From NCBI RefSeq assembly GCF_000275825.1, contig NZ_JH719942.1:434240-483815 (forward strand): 49,576 bases of DNA. Reading direction: 5' to 3'. Below are positions 24,977 to 33,270 of this stretch, piece by piece; position 1 is the stretch's first letter, and the number at the start of each line of letters is the position of its first letter. The position numbers were made by a program, and so were the translations under genes. Source of the stretch: Saprospira grandis DSM 2844. Lineage in GTDB: Bacteria; Bacteroidota; Bacteroidia; Chitinophagales; Saprospiraceae. The notes below the pieces were generated by a model. The model did not search any database. It saw only the letters and a list, made by a program, of their open reading frames with translations, and was not told the origin of the DNA.

Positions 24977-26320
24977 ATGTTTAGCAATTTACAAGATAAT
25001 TTAGATGCGGCCTTTAAGAACCTTTCGGGTGACGGTAAGTTGACCGAAATCAATGTGGCCACCTCCGTTAAAGCGATTCGCCGTGCATTGGTTGATGCCG
25101 ATGTAAACTACAAGATTGCCAAATCTTTTACGGATAAGGTAAAGGATGAGGCCCTAGGAAAGCGCAACGTATTGAAATCGGTGCGGCCTGGTGATTTGAT
25201 GGTTAAAATCGTTCAGGATGAGTTGGTTGAATTGATGGGTGGACAGGCTGTCGGGATTAACATCAAGGCCAATCCGGGTATTGTTTTGATTGCGGGTCTA
25301 CAAGGTTCTGGTAAAACGACCTTTACGGGTAAGCTTTCTCGCCACTTGAAGAACAAGCGCAGCAAAAAAGTGATGGTGATTGCTTGTGACGTTTATCGTC
25401 CTGCGGCTATCAATCAGTTGGCGGTTGTTGCCGAGCAGGTGGGTGTTGACATCTACAAAGAGATGGACAATAAAAACCCGGTAGAGATTGCGCTAAACGG
25501 TATTGCCGAGGCCAAAAAAGGAAAATATGATGTCGTGATTGTCGATACTGCGGGTCGTTTGGCCGTAGATGAGGAGATGATGACGGAGATTGCTGCGGTA
25601 AAAGAAGCGATTCAGCCCACAGAGACGCTCTTTGTAGTGGATTCGATGACTGGACAGGATGCGGTAAACACGGCCAAGGCCTTTAACGATCGCATCAATT
25701 ATGATGGGGTAGTTTTGACCAAATTGGACGGGGATACTCGTGGTGGTGCTGCTCTTTCGATCAAATATACCGTGGGTAAGCCGATCAAGTTTATCTCTAT
25801 GGGAGAGAAAATGGACACCTTGGACATTTTCCACCCCGATCGTATGGCCCAGCGTATTTTGGGCATGGGAGATATCATTTCATTGGTAGAAAAGGCCCAA
25901 GAAGACTTTGATGAGAAGGAGGCTAAGCGCCTAGAGAAGAAGATTCGTAAGAATGAGTTTGACTTTAATGACTTCCTCAAGCAGTTGGCCCAAATTCGCA
26001 AGATGGGTAACCTCAAGAGCTTGATTGGAATGATTCCCGGTATGGGCAAGATTGCCAAGGACATTGACATTGACGACAATGCCTTTAATAAAATTGAGGC
26101 CATCATTCTTTCTATGACTCCTGAAGAGCGGGAAAATCCTGGCGTGATCAATGGTAGCCGCAAAAAGCGGATTGCCAAAGGAAGCGGAAACCGCGTAGAG
26201 GAGATCAATCAGTTTTTGCGTCAGTTTGAGCAAATGCGTAAGATGATGTTCCAGATGAGTAAGATGCAAGCGGGGGGCGGCAACATGCGCATGCCCAACA
26301 TCCCTAGAGGATTCCGTTAG
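24977..26320 (+). CDS. ffh: signal recognition particle protein Ffh (SRP54)
   Basis: A 447-residue GTPase that with SRP RNA targets nascent membrane proteins to FtsY and the Sec translocon. N-domain helices lead into the G domain: AGLQGSGKTTFTGKL (P-loop, about 110-124), DVYRPAAINQL, DTAGRLAVDEEM and TKLDGDTRGGAAL. The methionine-rich M domain follows (PGMGKIAKDIDID, RKMMFQMSKMQAGGGNMRMP) and binds SRP RNA and signal peptides. Full length. A strong terminator follows the stop codon. Confidence 0.97.
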   Translation: MFSNLQDNLDAAFKNLSGDGKLTEINVATSVKAIRRALVDADVNYKIAKSFTDKVKDEALGKRNVLKSVRPGDLMVKIVQDELVELMGGQAVGINIKANPGIVLIAGLQGSGKTTFTGKLSRHLKNKRSKKVMVIACDVYRPAAINQLAVVAEQVGVDIYKEMDNKNPVEIALNGIAEAKKGKYDVVIVDTAGRLAVDEEMMTEIAAVKEAIQPTETLFVVDSMTGQDAVNTAKAFNDRINYDGVVLTKLDGDTRGGAALSIKYTVGKPIKFISMGEKMDTLDIFHPDRMAQRILGMGDIISLVEKAQEDFDEKEAKRLEKKIRKNEFDFNDFLKQLAQIRKMGNLKSLIGMIPGMGKIAKDIDIDDNAFNKIEAIILSMTPEERENPGVINGSRKKRIAKGSGNRVEEINQFLRQFEQMRKMMFQMSKMQAGGGNMRMPNIPRGFR

Positions 26321-26344
26321 AAGATCTACCGACGATATACACTA

Positions 26345-26374
26345 AGAGCTGCCTTTGGGTGGCTCTTTTTTTTT
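26345..26374 (+). terminator. ffh terminator
   Basis: Stem AGAGCTGCC / GGGTGGCTCT with two G-U pairs and a TTTG loop, followed by nine T, 25 bp after the ffh stop. Confidence 0.85.
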
Positions 26375-26415
26375 GTAATTACAGGCAGAACTTATTATTT
26401 TCGGGACCTTTATTT

Positions 26416-26583
26416 GGGGCTGCCCCTGCGGCCTTCGGCCTTGGGTCGGGCCATTTCGCAGCTCGCAGGTCTGCTCGGCCCTGCAGCCCTACGGGCTTTG
26501 GTCTGCCGCCTTTGGCGGCCCTGCTACAGCCCCTCAGCCGCGTCGCTTCGCTCCTTGAGGCGGCTGCGCCGCCTAAAGGGCCC
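26416..26583 (+). repeat. GCE copy 10, subtype a
   Basis: GGGGC edge after TTTATTT. First stem GGCC-TTC-GGCC, core GCAGGTCTGC, stem A AGCCC-TAC-GGGCT, stem B CCGCC-TTT-GGCGG, tail GGCGGC/GCCGCC. It would form the 5' leader of the next gene; the reading frame through it falsely extends that gene upstream. Confidence 0.85.
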
Positions 26584-26617
26584 CCTTCTCTCCTCATCTT
26601 CTTTAGCAAAAGAAACT

Positions 26618-27766
26618 ATGATTCAGTTTTCCTCTAAATTTCCATCGGCAGAGACCACTATATTCTCGGTCATGTCGGCCTTGGCCCAAAAGCATGAAGC
26701 CATCAACCTATCGCAGGGCTTTCCGAACTATCCGGTAGATCCTCGCTTGATTGAGCTGGTCCATAAATATATGTTGGCGGGTAAAAACCAATATGCGCCC
26801 ATGGCTGGAGTGCCCGCGCTCAACCAGCGTTTGGCCCAAAAAATGGAATCCCTTTATGGGGCCAGTTATGATCCAGCTACAGAGATTACGATTACGGCAG
26901 GAGCTACAGAAGCTATCTTTTCCTCTATTATGGCCTTTGTTCGCCCAGGCGATGAGGTTATTATTATTGAGCCTGCCTATGATTGTTACCTGCCTGCCAT
27001 TGAGTTGGCTGGGGCCAAGGCGGTGCCCTATGCCCTCAAAGCGCCAGATTGGGCCATAGATTGGGAAGAATTGGGCCAACTGATTACAGAGAAAACGCGG
27101 ATGTTCATCATAAACAGTCCGCACAACCCCATTGGGCGCTGCTTTAGCGAAGAAGACATGCAGGCCCTGACTAATCTTTTGGCGCCAACCAACATCATTC
27201 TATTGAGTGATGAGGTCTATGAGCATATTGTCTTTGATGGGCAAAAGCATTTATCGGCCCTCTGCTATCCGGCTTTACGAGATCGGACCTTAGCGACTTA
27301 TTCCTTTGGGAAAACCCTACACAGCACGGGTTGGAAAATGGGCTATGTAGTAGGAGCGGCTCGGCTCATGCGAGAATTTAGGATGGTCCATCAATTCAAT
27401 GTCTTTTCGGCCAATACGGCTGTACAATACGCCATAGCCGAATATCTAGAAGATCCCAACACTTATTTGGGGCTATCCGCTTTCTTTCAGGCCAAGCGGG
27501 ACCTCTTTTTGGACCTCATGAAAGATACGCCCTTTCAGTTTGAGCCCTCTGGGGGCAGTTATTTTCAGTTGGGGGATTATAGCCAGATCTCGGAGTTGAA
27601 TGATGTAGACTTTGCCCGTTGGTTGACCATAGAAAAGGGCGTAGCGGTGATTCCGCTTTCTCCATTTTACAGCCAAGAGCAGCCCGATAATAAGGTGGTC
27701 CGTTTTTGTTTTGCCAAAACGGAGGAGACCTTGGTGGCTGCGGCCCAGCAATTGCAAAAGCTATAG
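26618..27766 (+). CDS. PLP aminotransferase, methionine/kynurenine type
   Basis: A 382-residue fold-type I (class I/II) aminotransferase, probably acting on methionine or aromatic amino acids with an oxo-acid partner, like YbdL and kynurenine aminotransferases. Visible features: NLSQGFPNYPVD near the N-terminus, ITAGATEAIFS (phosphate-cup region), NSPHNPIGR, LLSDEVYEHI, and TYSFGKTLHSTGWKMGY with the PLP lysine in SFGK. The frame is open to 26414, but that upstream part is translated GC-rich repeat, so MIQFSSKFPSAETTIF at 26618 is the start. Confidence 0.88.
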   Translation: MIQFSSKFPSAETTIFSVMSALAQKHEAINLSQGFPNYPVDPRLIELVHKYMLAGKNQYAPMAGVPALNQRLAQKMESLYGASYDPATEITITAGATEAIFSSIMAFVRPGDEVIIIEPAYDCYLPAIELAGAKAVPYALKAPDWAIDWEELGQLITEKTRMFIINSPHNPIGRCFSEEDMQALTNLLAPTNIILLSDEVYEHIVFDGQKHLSALCYPALRDRTLATYSFGKTLHSTGWKMGYVVGAARLMREFRMVHQFNVFSANTAVQYAIAEYLEDPNTYLGLSAFFQAKRDLFLDLMKDTPFQFEPSGGSYFQLGDYSQISELNDVDFARWLTIEKGVAVIPLSPFYSQEQPDNKVVRFCFAKTEETLVAAAQQLQKL

Positions 27767-27784
27767 GGCATTTTGGAGGGGACA

Positions 27785-27911
27785 GGCGGCGCAGCCGCCG
27801 CAGGCTGAGGGATAGTAGGCAGTGGCCGCAGGCCAGACCGAGCAGGCGAAGCCTGTGAAGGGCCGAGCGAACAGCGAGCTGCCGCATAGCCCGACCCGAA
27901 GGGGCAGCCCC
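27785..27911 (-). repeat. GCE copy 11, subtype b
   Basis: GGGGC edge at 27911 beside A6. Core GCTGTTCGC, stem A CAGGC-TTC-GCCTG, stem B GGCC-TGC-GGCC, tail GGCGGC-TGC-GCCGCC. Confidence 0.85.
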
Positions 27912-27991
27912 AAAAAAGCATTGTCACAATTTTACAATTCTCAAAAGTTCTGCTTAACCTTTGATTAACGCCCATTAAGCGATATATTTTT

Positions 27992-27999
27992 TAGCTTTG
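27992..27999 (+). promoter_or_regulatory. possible dsbD promoter -7 box
   Basis: TAGCTTTG fits TAnnTTTG, about 90 bp ahead of the dsbD start. The nearest upstream TTTG is 29 bp away, longer than usual. Confidence 0.35.
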
Positions 28000-28089
28000 T
28001 CGAAAGCCGACTAGATTGGCAAGGCAGTTTGTATTTCATACAGCTCTGTAGCAACAAGCATTTTCCTGTATTTTTTTATATCCATCATT

Positions 28090-30645
28090 ATGTTAAGGAC
28101 CCTATTTACTTTTTTGTCCCTCTTTGCCATTTTGGGCAGTTTATCGGCCCAAACGCCCGTTCGTTGGCGTCATGAGGCCAAAGCGCTAGGCAACGGGCAA
28201 TACAGCATTACCTTTAAGGCCAAAATTGAAAAAGGCTGGTATGTTTATTCTCAGTACTTGCCCTCAGCAGATGGGCCAGTGGCCACCTCTGTCACGATTG
28301 AGGAGGGAGAATTTACGCCTGTGGGAAAAGCCAGTGAAAGCAGTAGCGATGCAGGGAATAAGAAATCGGGTTTTGACGAGATTTTTGAGATGCAAGTGAC
28401 CAAATACAAGAACGACTTGCAGATTGTGAAGACCGTTTCGACGCCCAACAAGCAGCAGCATTTGGTCGGTTATTTGGAGTTTATGACCTGTAATGACCAA
28501 AGTTGTTTGCCTCCAACCAACTATGAATTTGACATTGACTTGGCGGCTTTGCCTCAGCCCAAGGCGGCCCAAGAGTCTACTGAAGATGGGAAATCGGGCC
28601 AAGTTGCCCCCAAAGCAAAAGATGCTTCCAATACAACGGCCCAGCTAGATCCAGCTGCGGGAATGCCCAAAGAAGAAGTAACTGTAGAGGAAACAGCGCC
28701 GAATAACAGCGCTGTAGAGGGGCAGCCCATTAGCTGGAGCTATGAAAAGCGTTTGATTGAAGGGAACAGCTATGAGCTCATCTTTAGAGCAGAAATGACT
28801 GAGGGCTGGCATACCTACTCGCAGTTTTTGGAGCGAGAAGACGGTCCAGTAGCGACCAAACTCAACTTTGTAGAAGGCGATCACTTCAAGCTACTTTCTG
28901 GTCCCACAGAAAGCACGATTGACCCTAAAAACAAGCTCTCGGGTTTTGATCCGCTTTTTGATATGAAGCTGACCAAATACAAAAACCAACTCGAGATTCG
29001 ACAGCGGGTAGAAGTATTGGACAGCAGCAAGGCCCTAGAGGGCTTTTTGACCTATATGATTTGTGATAAGGAGCAATGTTTGCCGCCTACCGATTTGGAA
29101 TTTAGCTTTTTTAAGGCCGCAGCGGCAACTACGGCCAAACTCGATCCGGACAAAGTATTGACGGGCATTGATCGCCCCGATATTCGCAGCAGCTTAAAAA
29201 CCGCTGCGGCTCGTGGGAACTGTGGGACTGAGGTAGAAAGTGCCAACCTCAGCCTTTGGATGATTTTCTTCTTTGGCTTTATTGGGGGATTATTTGCCTT
29301 ATTGACGCCCTGCGTTTTTCCGATGATTCCGCTGACGGTTTCTTTCTTTACCAAGCGCAGCCAATCTAAGGCCGAGGGGATTCGCAATGCGACCATTTAC
29401 GGCCTTTCTATCATTGGTATCTATGTAGCTTTGGGGATGTTTGTTACGGTTGTATTTGGAGAAAATGCCTTGAACTGGTTATCTACCCACTGGATTCCCA
29501 ACCTGAGCTTTTTTATTCTTTTCATTGCTTTTGCCATTTCTTTCTTTGGCTACTATGAAATTACGCTGCCCTCTTCTTGGTCCAATGGAACGGATAAAGC
29601 GGCCGACCGTGGTGGCTTGCTAGGTATTTTCTTTATGGCCTTTACGCTTTCTTTGGTGTCTTTCTCTTGTACGGGTCCTATTATTGGGACGCTTTTGGTA
29701 CAAGCTGCAGAGGGTGGCCAATTGGCTCCGGCGGTAGGGATGCTTGGATTTTCTTCTGCTTTGGCCCTTCCTTTTGCGCTCTTCTCGGCCTTTCCGGGTT
29801 GGCTCAACTCTTTGCCCCGCTCTGGTGGCTGGATGAATGTGGTCAAGGTAGTTTTGGGTTTTGTGGAGGTCGCCTTGGCCTTCAAATTCCTTTCTAAGGC
29901 CGATATGACCATGCATTGGGAGCTGCTCAAATATGAAACCTTTTTGGGGATTTATGTGGTGGTAGCTTTTGCTATGGGGATTTACCTTTTGGGCTTTATT
30001 CGTTTTCCACATGATATGAAAGGCGCTAAAATTGGCCTTCCCCGCAAAGGCTTGGGCTTGTTTAGCATTGCTTTGGCCACTTATTTTGCCCTAGGCTTTA
30101 CGGTAGATGAAAAAACGGGGACTTATGCCACACCTCCTATTATGAGTGGATTGGCTCCTCCTGCCTGCTACTCTTACTATCATCCTTGCGACTGTCCCGC
30201 TGGACTACAAAACTGTTTTCACGATTATGAAGAAGGCTTGGCTTATGCTAGAGAGCAGAAGTTGCCTATCATGATTGACTTTACGGGTTATGGCTGTGAA
30301 AACTGCCGTAAGATGGAAGACCAAGTTTGGGTTAAGCCCGAAATCAATAAAATTTTGAATGAAGAATATGTGCTCATTTCGCTCTATGTAGATGATCGCA
30401 CAAAATTAGAGAAGACCCTTATCGCTCCCGATGGCCAGAAGATTCGGAATGTGGGTAATAAGTGGGCGGCCTTCGAGCGCCTCAACTTTGGCCAAGTTTC
30501 TCAGCCGCTATATGTGCTGATGGCCCCCGATGAGACCATCCTCAATACCCCTGTGGGCGCTGTCTTTGATGCCGATAAATATCAGGAATTTTTGGAGTGC
30601 GGATTAAACAATTATGCACTTTGGGGCAAGGGAGAGTTAAAATAG
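28090..30645 (+). CDS. dsbD: thiol:disulfide interchange protein DsbD with duplicated N-terminal domain
   Basis: An 851-residue inner-membrane protein that passes reducing power from cytoplasmic thioredoxin to the periplasm. A signal peptide (to SLSAQ) is followed by two copies of the DsbD-N domain, about residues 22-155 (ending TCNDQSCLPPTNYEF) and 215-345 (ending ICDKEQCLPPTDLEF). The membrane core from about residue 387 carries the redox cysteines in LLTPCVFPMIP and SFSCTGPIIG, followed by further TM helices to about 680. The C-terminal thioredoxin domain has GYGCENCRKMED near 735. All redox cysteines are present. Two N-terminal domains are unusual against the single alpha domain of E. coli DsbD. 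Confidence 0.93.
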   Translation: MLRTLFTFLSLFAILGSLSAQTPVRWRHEAKALGNGQYSITFKAKIEKGWYVYSQYLPSADGPVATSVTIEEGEFTPVGKASESSSDAGNKKSGFDEIFEMQVTKYKNDLQIVKTVSTPNKQQHLVGYLEFMTCNDQSCLPPTNYEFDIDLAALPQPKAAQESTEDGKSGQVAPKAKDASNTTAQLDPAAGMPKEEVTVEETAPNNSAVEGQPISWSYEKRLIEGNSYELIFRAEMTEGWHTYSQFLEREDGPVATKLNFVEGDHFKLLSGPTESTIDPKNKLSGFDPLFDMKLTKYKNQLEIRQRVEVLDSSKALEGFLTYMICDKEQCLPPTDLEFSFFKAAAATTAKLDPDKVLTGIDRPDIRSSLKTAAARGNCGTEVESANLSLWMIFFFGFIGGLFALLTPCVFPMIPLTVSFFTKRSQSKAEGIRNATIYGLSIIGIYVALGMFVTVVFGENALNWLSTHWIPNLSFFILFIAFAISFFGYYEITLPSSWSNGTDKAADRGGLLGIFFMAFTLSLVSFSCTGPIIGTLLVQAAEGGQLAPAVGMLGFSSALALPFALFSAFPGWLNSLPRSGGWMNVVKVVLGFVEVALAFKFLSKADMTMHWELLKYETFLGIYVVVAFAMGIYLLGFIRFPHDMKGAKIGLPRKGLGLFSIALATYFALGFTVDEKTGTYATPPIMSGLAPPACYSYYHPCDCPAGLQNCFHDYEEGLAYAREQKLPIMIDFTGYGCENCRKMEDQVWVKPEINKILNEEYVLISLYVDDRTKLEKTLIAPDGQKIRNVGNKWAAFERLNFGQVSQPLYVLMAPDETILNTPVGAVFDADKYQEFLECGLNNYALWGKGELK

Positions 30646-30660
30646 CTTGAGCTTGTTGAC

Positions 30661-30692
30661 AAAAAAGCCCTGCTCTTTGGAGCAGGGCTTTT
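30661..30692. terminator. bidirectional terminator between dsbD and the convergent lipoprotein gene
   Basis: Perfect stem AAAAGCCCTGCTC / GAGCAGGGCTTTT with a TTTG loop and A/T runs on both sides, placed between convergent genes ending at 30645 and 30706. Confidence 0.85.
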
Positions 30693-30705
30693 CTGTTTTT
30701 GGGCC

Positions 30706-31563
30706 TTATTTATTTATCACCGAATTACAGGATTCGTATTTGACATATTTGCCTAACTTTTTGTGGCCCTGCAAAATATTGATTTCCGTCATGGCCTGAT
30801 AGACCCCTCTTTGGTGGGCCATACAAAGGTACTGCATGGCTTTGATGCACATCTCTTTGCGTTGTTTCTTGCCATTGCCAAAAAGGCCGCGGCGGTCTTC
30901 GGCCATCTCGATCAGGCTGGCGGCAATTTGCATATACTCTCTATTGATTTGATCATTGACCGCTTGGTTTTGTTTTTGGGCCTGCTTCACTTGATCTTCA
31001 ATCTGCCGCAATCTGTTTTCGGCTTCTTGGACTGTAGCTTGGGCGGCCTGCAAATCATTAGATTGTCGTTCAATCTTGGCTGTTTTAGTCGCATTTTCTT
31101 CTCGGAGCGTGCTATTTTCGACCTCCAGTTCTTCTACTCTACCGCTCAGGCGGTTAATTTCTGCTTGTTGTTCGGAGAGCAATTTTTTCTGGGCCGCAAT
31201 ACTTCTACGCAGGCCGGCATTATTCAGTAAACTGGATTGCGATTTGGCCAAATCGGCTTCTAGGCGTTCAATTTTGGCAGTGCTGGCCTTAATGATCTCT
31301 TCAATATTGCCTAGGCGTTCTGCCTGAGAGGCATCAGAGAGGTCAATGCCCCCGGCTTCTAGGCCTTCTTGGGCGGCGGTATAATCTAGCACCTGCTCAA
31401 TAGCCTCGTCAATTTCGGTCATTTCTTGGCCCATTTCGGCCAGCAGGATACTATCTTGACGGATACGGTCATTGAGTTGGCTAATTTCGGCGGCCTGTTC
31501 ATTGGCACAGCCAAGCAGCAATAGCGAAAGGGCCAAACTAGCCCCAAAAAAGGTCTTTTTCAT
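30706..31563 (-). CDS. coiled-coil lipoprotein
   Basis: A 285-residue protein with signal MKKTFFGASLALSLLLLGC and lipobox LLGC, so lipid-anchored. Residues about 25-210 are an almost continuous coiled coil (RLEADLAKSQSSLL, INRLSGRVEELEVENSTLREEN, AENRLRQIEDQVKQAQKQ). The C-terminal 70 residues are a small domain with cysteines (MCIKAMQYLCMAHQRG). It is the downstream gene of a pair with 31588-32829 (24 bp apart), divergent from the tubulin/actin-like genes, and may be a periplasmic or envelope scaffold for that system. That link is inference from position. Confidence 0.75.
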   Translation of the reverse strand: MKKTFFGASLALSLLLLGCANEQAAEISQLNDRIRQDSILLAEMGQEMTEIDEAIEQVLDYTAAQEGLEAGGIDLSDASQAERLGNIEEIIKASTAKIERLEADLAKSQSSLLNNAGLRRSIAAQKKLLSEQQAEINRLSGRVEELEVENSTLREENATKTAKIERQSNDLQAAQATVQEAENRLRQIEDQVKQAQKQNQAVNDQINREYMQIAASLIEMAEDRRGLFGNGKKQRKEMCIKAMQYLCMAHQRGVYQAMTEINILQGHKKLGKYVKYESCNSVINK

Positions 31564-31587
31564 CTGTTGGTTATTTTAAGTAAAAAA

Positions 31588-32829
31588 TTACAATGCTTTT
31601 AGGCTCGCTTTGGGCAAATCGAAGTGGAGCTTTCCAGCTTCTAGGCGGTAGCTTCCTTGGCCCAAGCCTTCGAGCTCTAGGGTTTGCCCCTCAAAGCGGA
31701 GCTCGCCTTTTAGGTGGCTTTTGGCCCGCCCAAACACCTTATACTGAAAGCTAATTCCCTGCTCATGTTTCTCTTGGCTTTGGATGCGGATACGGCGCAG
31801 ACGGCCATTGATTTTCCCTTGAAACTGAATGGGCAAACTGCTCAAAGGAGCGCTAGTTGCTGCCTTAGGGCTAGGCGTTTTTTCTGCTTTGGCGGGCGTT
31901 TCTTTTTCTTGGGCTTCGGGCCAATCTTCGGCCAGCAGGCGTTCTTGGCTATTGGCAGAAATGCGCAGGCGGCTGCTGTCTTTACTCCAGCGCAGCTCTT
32001 CTAATTGAAGCACAAATTTGGGCCGCAGGCAATAGGCTTCTAGCGACTCGAAAAGCAGGCCTTCCGTTTCCGAGATGGCCAAAGTAAAATCAGTTTTGGG
32101 GTAAGCTTGGCGCAGGCAGGCAAAGGTTTTATAGCGTTCTTCGGGCAGCAATTGGTGCATTTTGGGCAGATTTTCTTGCAGTTGTTCTAGAGAGTTTGGC
32201 CCACAATCTTGGGCATAGCTAGCCGCAATATGCTGCAGTTCTTTTTTTGCTGTTTTTGCCTTTGTTTTTGGCCAAAATTGCAGGCCCAAAAAGAGCAGTA
32301 GACCCAGGCCCAAAGCGCCGCCGGCCCAGGGCGCTATTTTGCGCAAAAGGGGAGCATAATCTTTTTTAGGGGGAACCACCTCTAGGGTTTGCTGCACCAA
32401 TTCGCCGGGATTTTCGCCCCAAACCTTGAGCTCATAGGATTGAGCTTGGGTGGGCAGATCGAGCAAAATTTGTTCTCTTTGCAGGGGAATTTCTTCGCCA
32501 TTGAGGCTTATTTTTTTGGCCCCGCTCAGTTGCCAGCTCAGCTGTAGTTGCTGGCCCAAAAACTGCTGCGAAAAAGAGAGGATTTGGGGAGCGGGATAGA
32601 CCAGCAGCCGTTCTGTCGTCTGAATATTAGAGTCTAAATTGAGGGCAATGAGCACAAAATTATAGGTTTTTTTGGGGTCTCTTCTGGCCTTATATTGCTG
32701 CTCAAAATGGAAATTGCCAATAGATTGTAGCTGAATGCTATGGGCATTTTCGGTGGTCCAGCTCAGTAGAATCTGATCGGCATCTAGTTGGTCCAACTCA
32801 AAAGAGAGGATTTTAGGTACATTATTCAT
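31588..32829 (-). CDS. single-pass membrane protein with beta-sandwich repeats
   Basis: A 413-residue protein. Residues 1-155 hold two Ig-like beta units with parallel phrases (KILSFELDQLDADQILLSWTTENAHSIQL and QILSFSQQFLGQQLQLSWQLSGAKKISL). One TM helix lies at about 167-186 (APWAGGALGLGLLLFLGLQFW), then a helical region (190-270), a Pro/Ala/Lys linker and a C-terminal beta domain. There is no signal peptide, so the N-terminal part is likely cytoplasmic. Family not recognised. First gene of the minus-strand pair, starting about 440 bp from the divergent vWA-like lipoprotein gene. Confidence 0.75.
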   Translation of the reverse strand: MNNVPKILSFELDQLDADQILLSWTTENAHSIQLQSIGNFHFEQQYKARRDPKKTYNFVLIALNLDSNIQTTERLLVYPAPQILSFSQQFLGQQLQLSWQLSGAKKISLNGEEIPLQREQILLDLPTQAQSYELKVWGENPGELVQQTLEVVPPKKDYAPLLRKIAPWAGGALGLGLLLFLGLQFWPKTKAKTAKKELQHIAASYAQDCGPNSLEQLQENLPKMHQLLPEERYKTFACLRQAYPKTDFTLAISETEGLLFESLEAYCLRPKFVLQLEELRWSKDSSRLRISANSQERLLAEDWPEAQEKETPAKAEKTPSPKAATSAPLSSLPIQFQGKINGRLRRIRIQSQEKHEQGISFQYKVFGRAKSHLKGELRFEGQTLELEGLGQGSYRLEAGKLHFDLPKASLKAL

Positions 32830-32852
32830 TTGTGTTTTATTTCTTTTGTTTT

Positions 32853-33000
32853 GGGGCTGCCCCGCCCTACGGTCGGGTCGGGCTGTGTCGGGGCTCGCAG
32901 GGATGCTCGGCCCTGCGCTTTTTCGCTATGCTCAAAAGCTGGGTCTGCGGCTGCGCCGCCCCCCTATCCATCCCTCAGCCGAGGCGGCTGCGCCGCCTAA
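32853..33000 (+). repeat. GCE copy 12, subtype a variant
   Basis: GGGGC edge after TGTTTT, 23 bp upstream of the 413-residue protein's start. Core GCAGGGATGC, stem A GCTTTT/AAAAGC, stem B CGGC-TGC-GCCG, tail GGCGGC-TGC-GCCGCC. Tail-to-tail with copy 13; the divergent 32830-33270 region is otherwise empty. Confidence 0.85.
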
Positions 33001-33097
33001 TGAGGGCCAATCTACTTTCTCTGCGTAAAAATACGGAAGAAACAAATAAAATTTTGATTTTTTCAGTAAGTTTGGGAGGAAAAGATATTGCGTTTTG

Positions 33098-33238
33098 CAG
33101 GCGGCGAAGCCGCCGCAGGCTTAGCTGCCTGTAAGGGTGCCCCAAAGGGGCAGACCGAGGCGGGCCCAGCCCGCCGAGGGCCGAGCAGACCTGCGAGCCC
33201 TGCAAGGGAGCGACCTGAGCGAAGCGAGGGGAAGCCCC
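33098..33238 (-). repeat. GCE copy 13, subtype a
   Basis: GGGGC edge at 33238 beside A6, 32 bp ahead of the vWA-like lipoprotein gene. Core GCAGGTCTGC, stem A GGCGGGC/GCCCGCC, stem B CCCC-TTT-GGGG, tail GGCGGC-TTC-GCCGCC. Confidence 0.85.
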
Positions 33239-33270
33239 AAAAAATAACAAAAAAGACTATAAACATTCCC

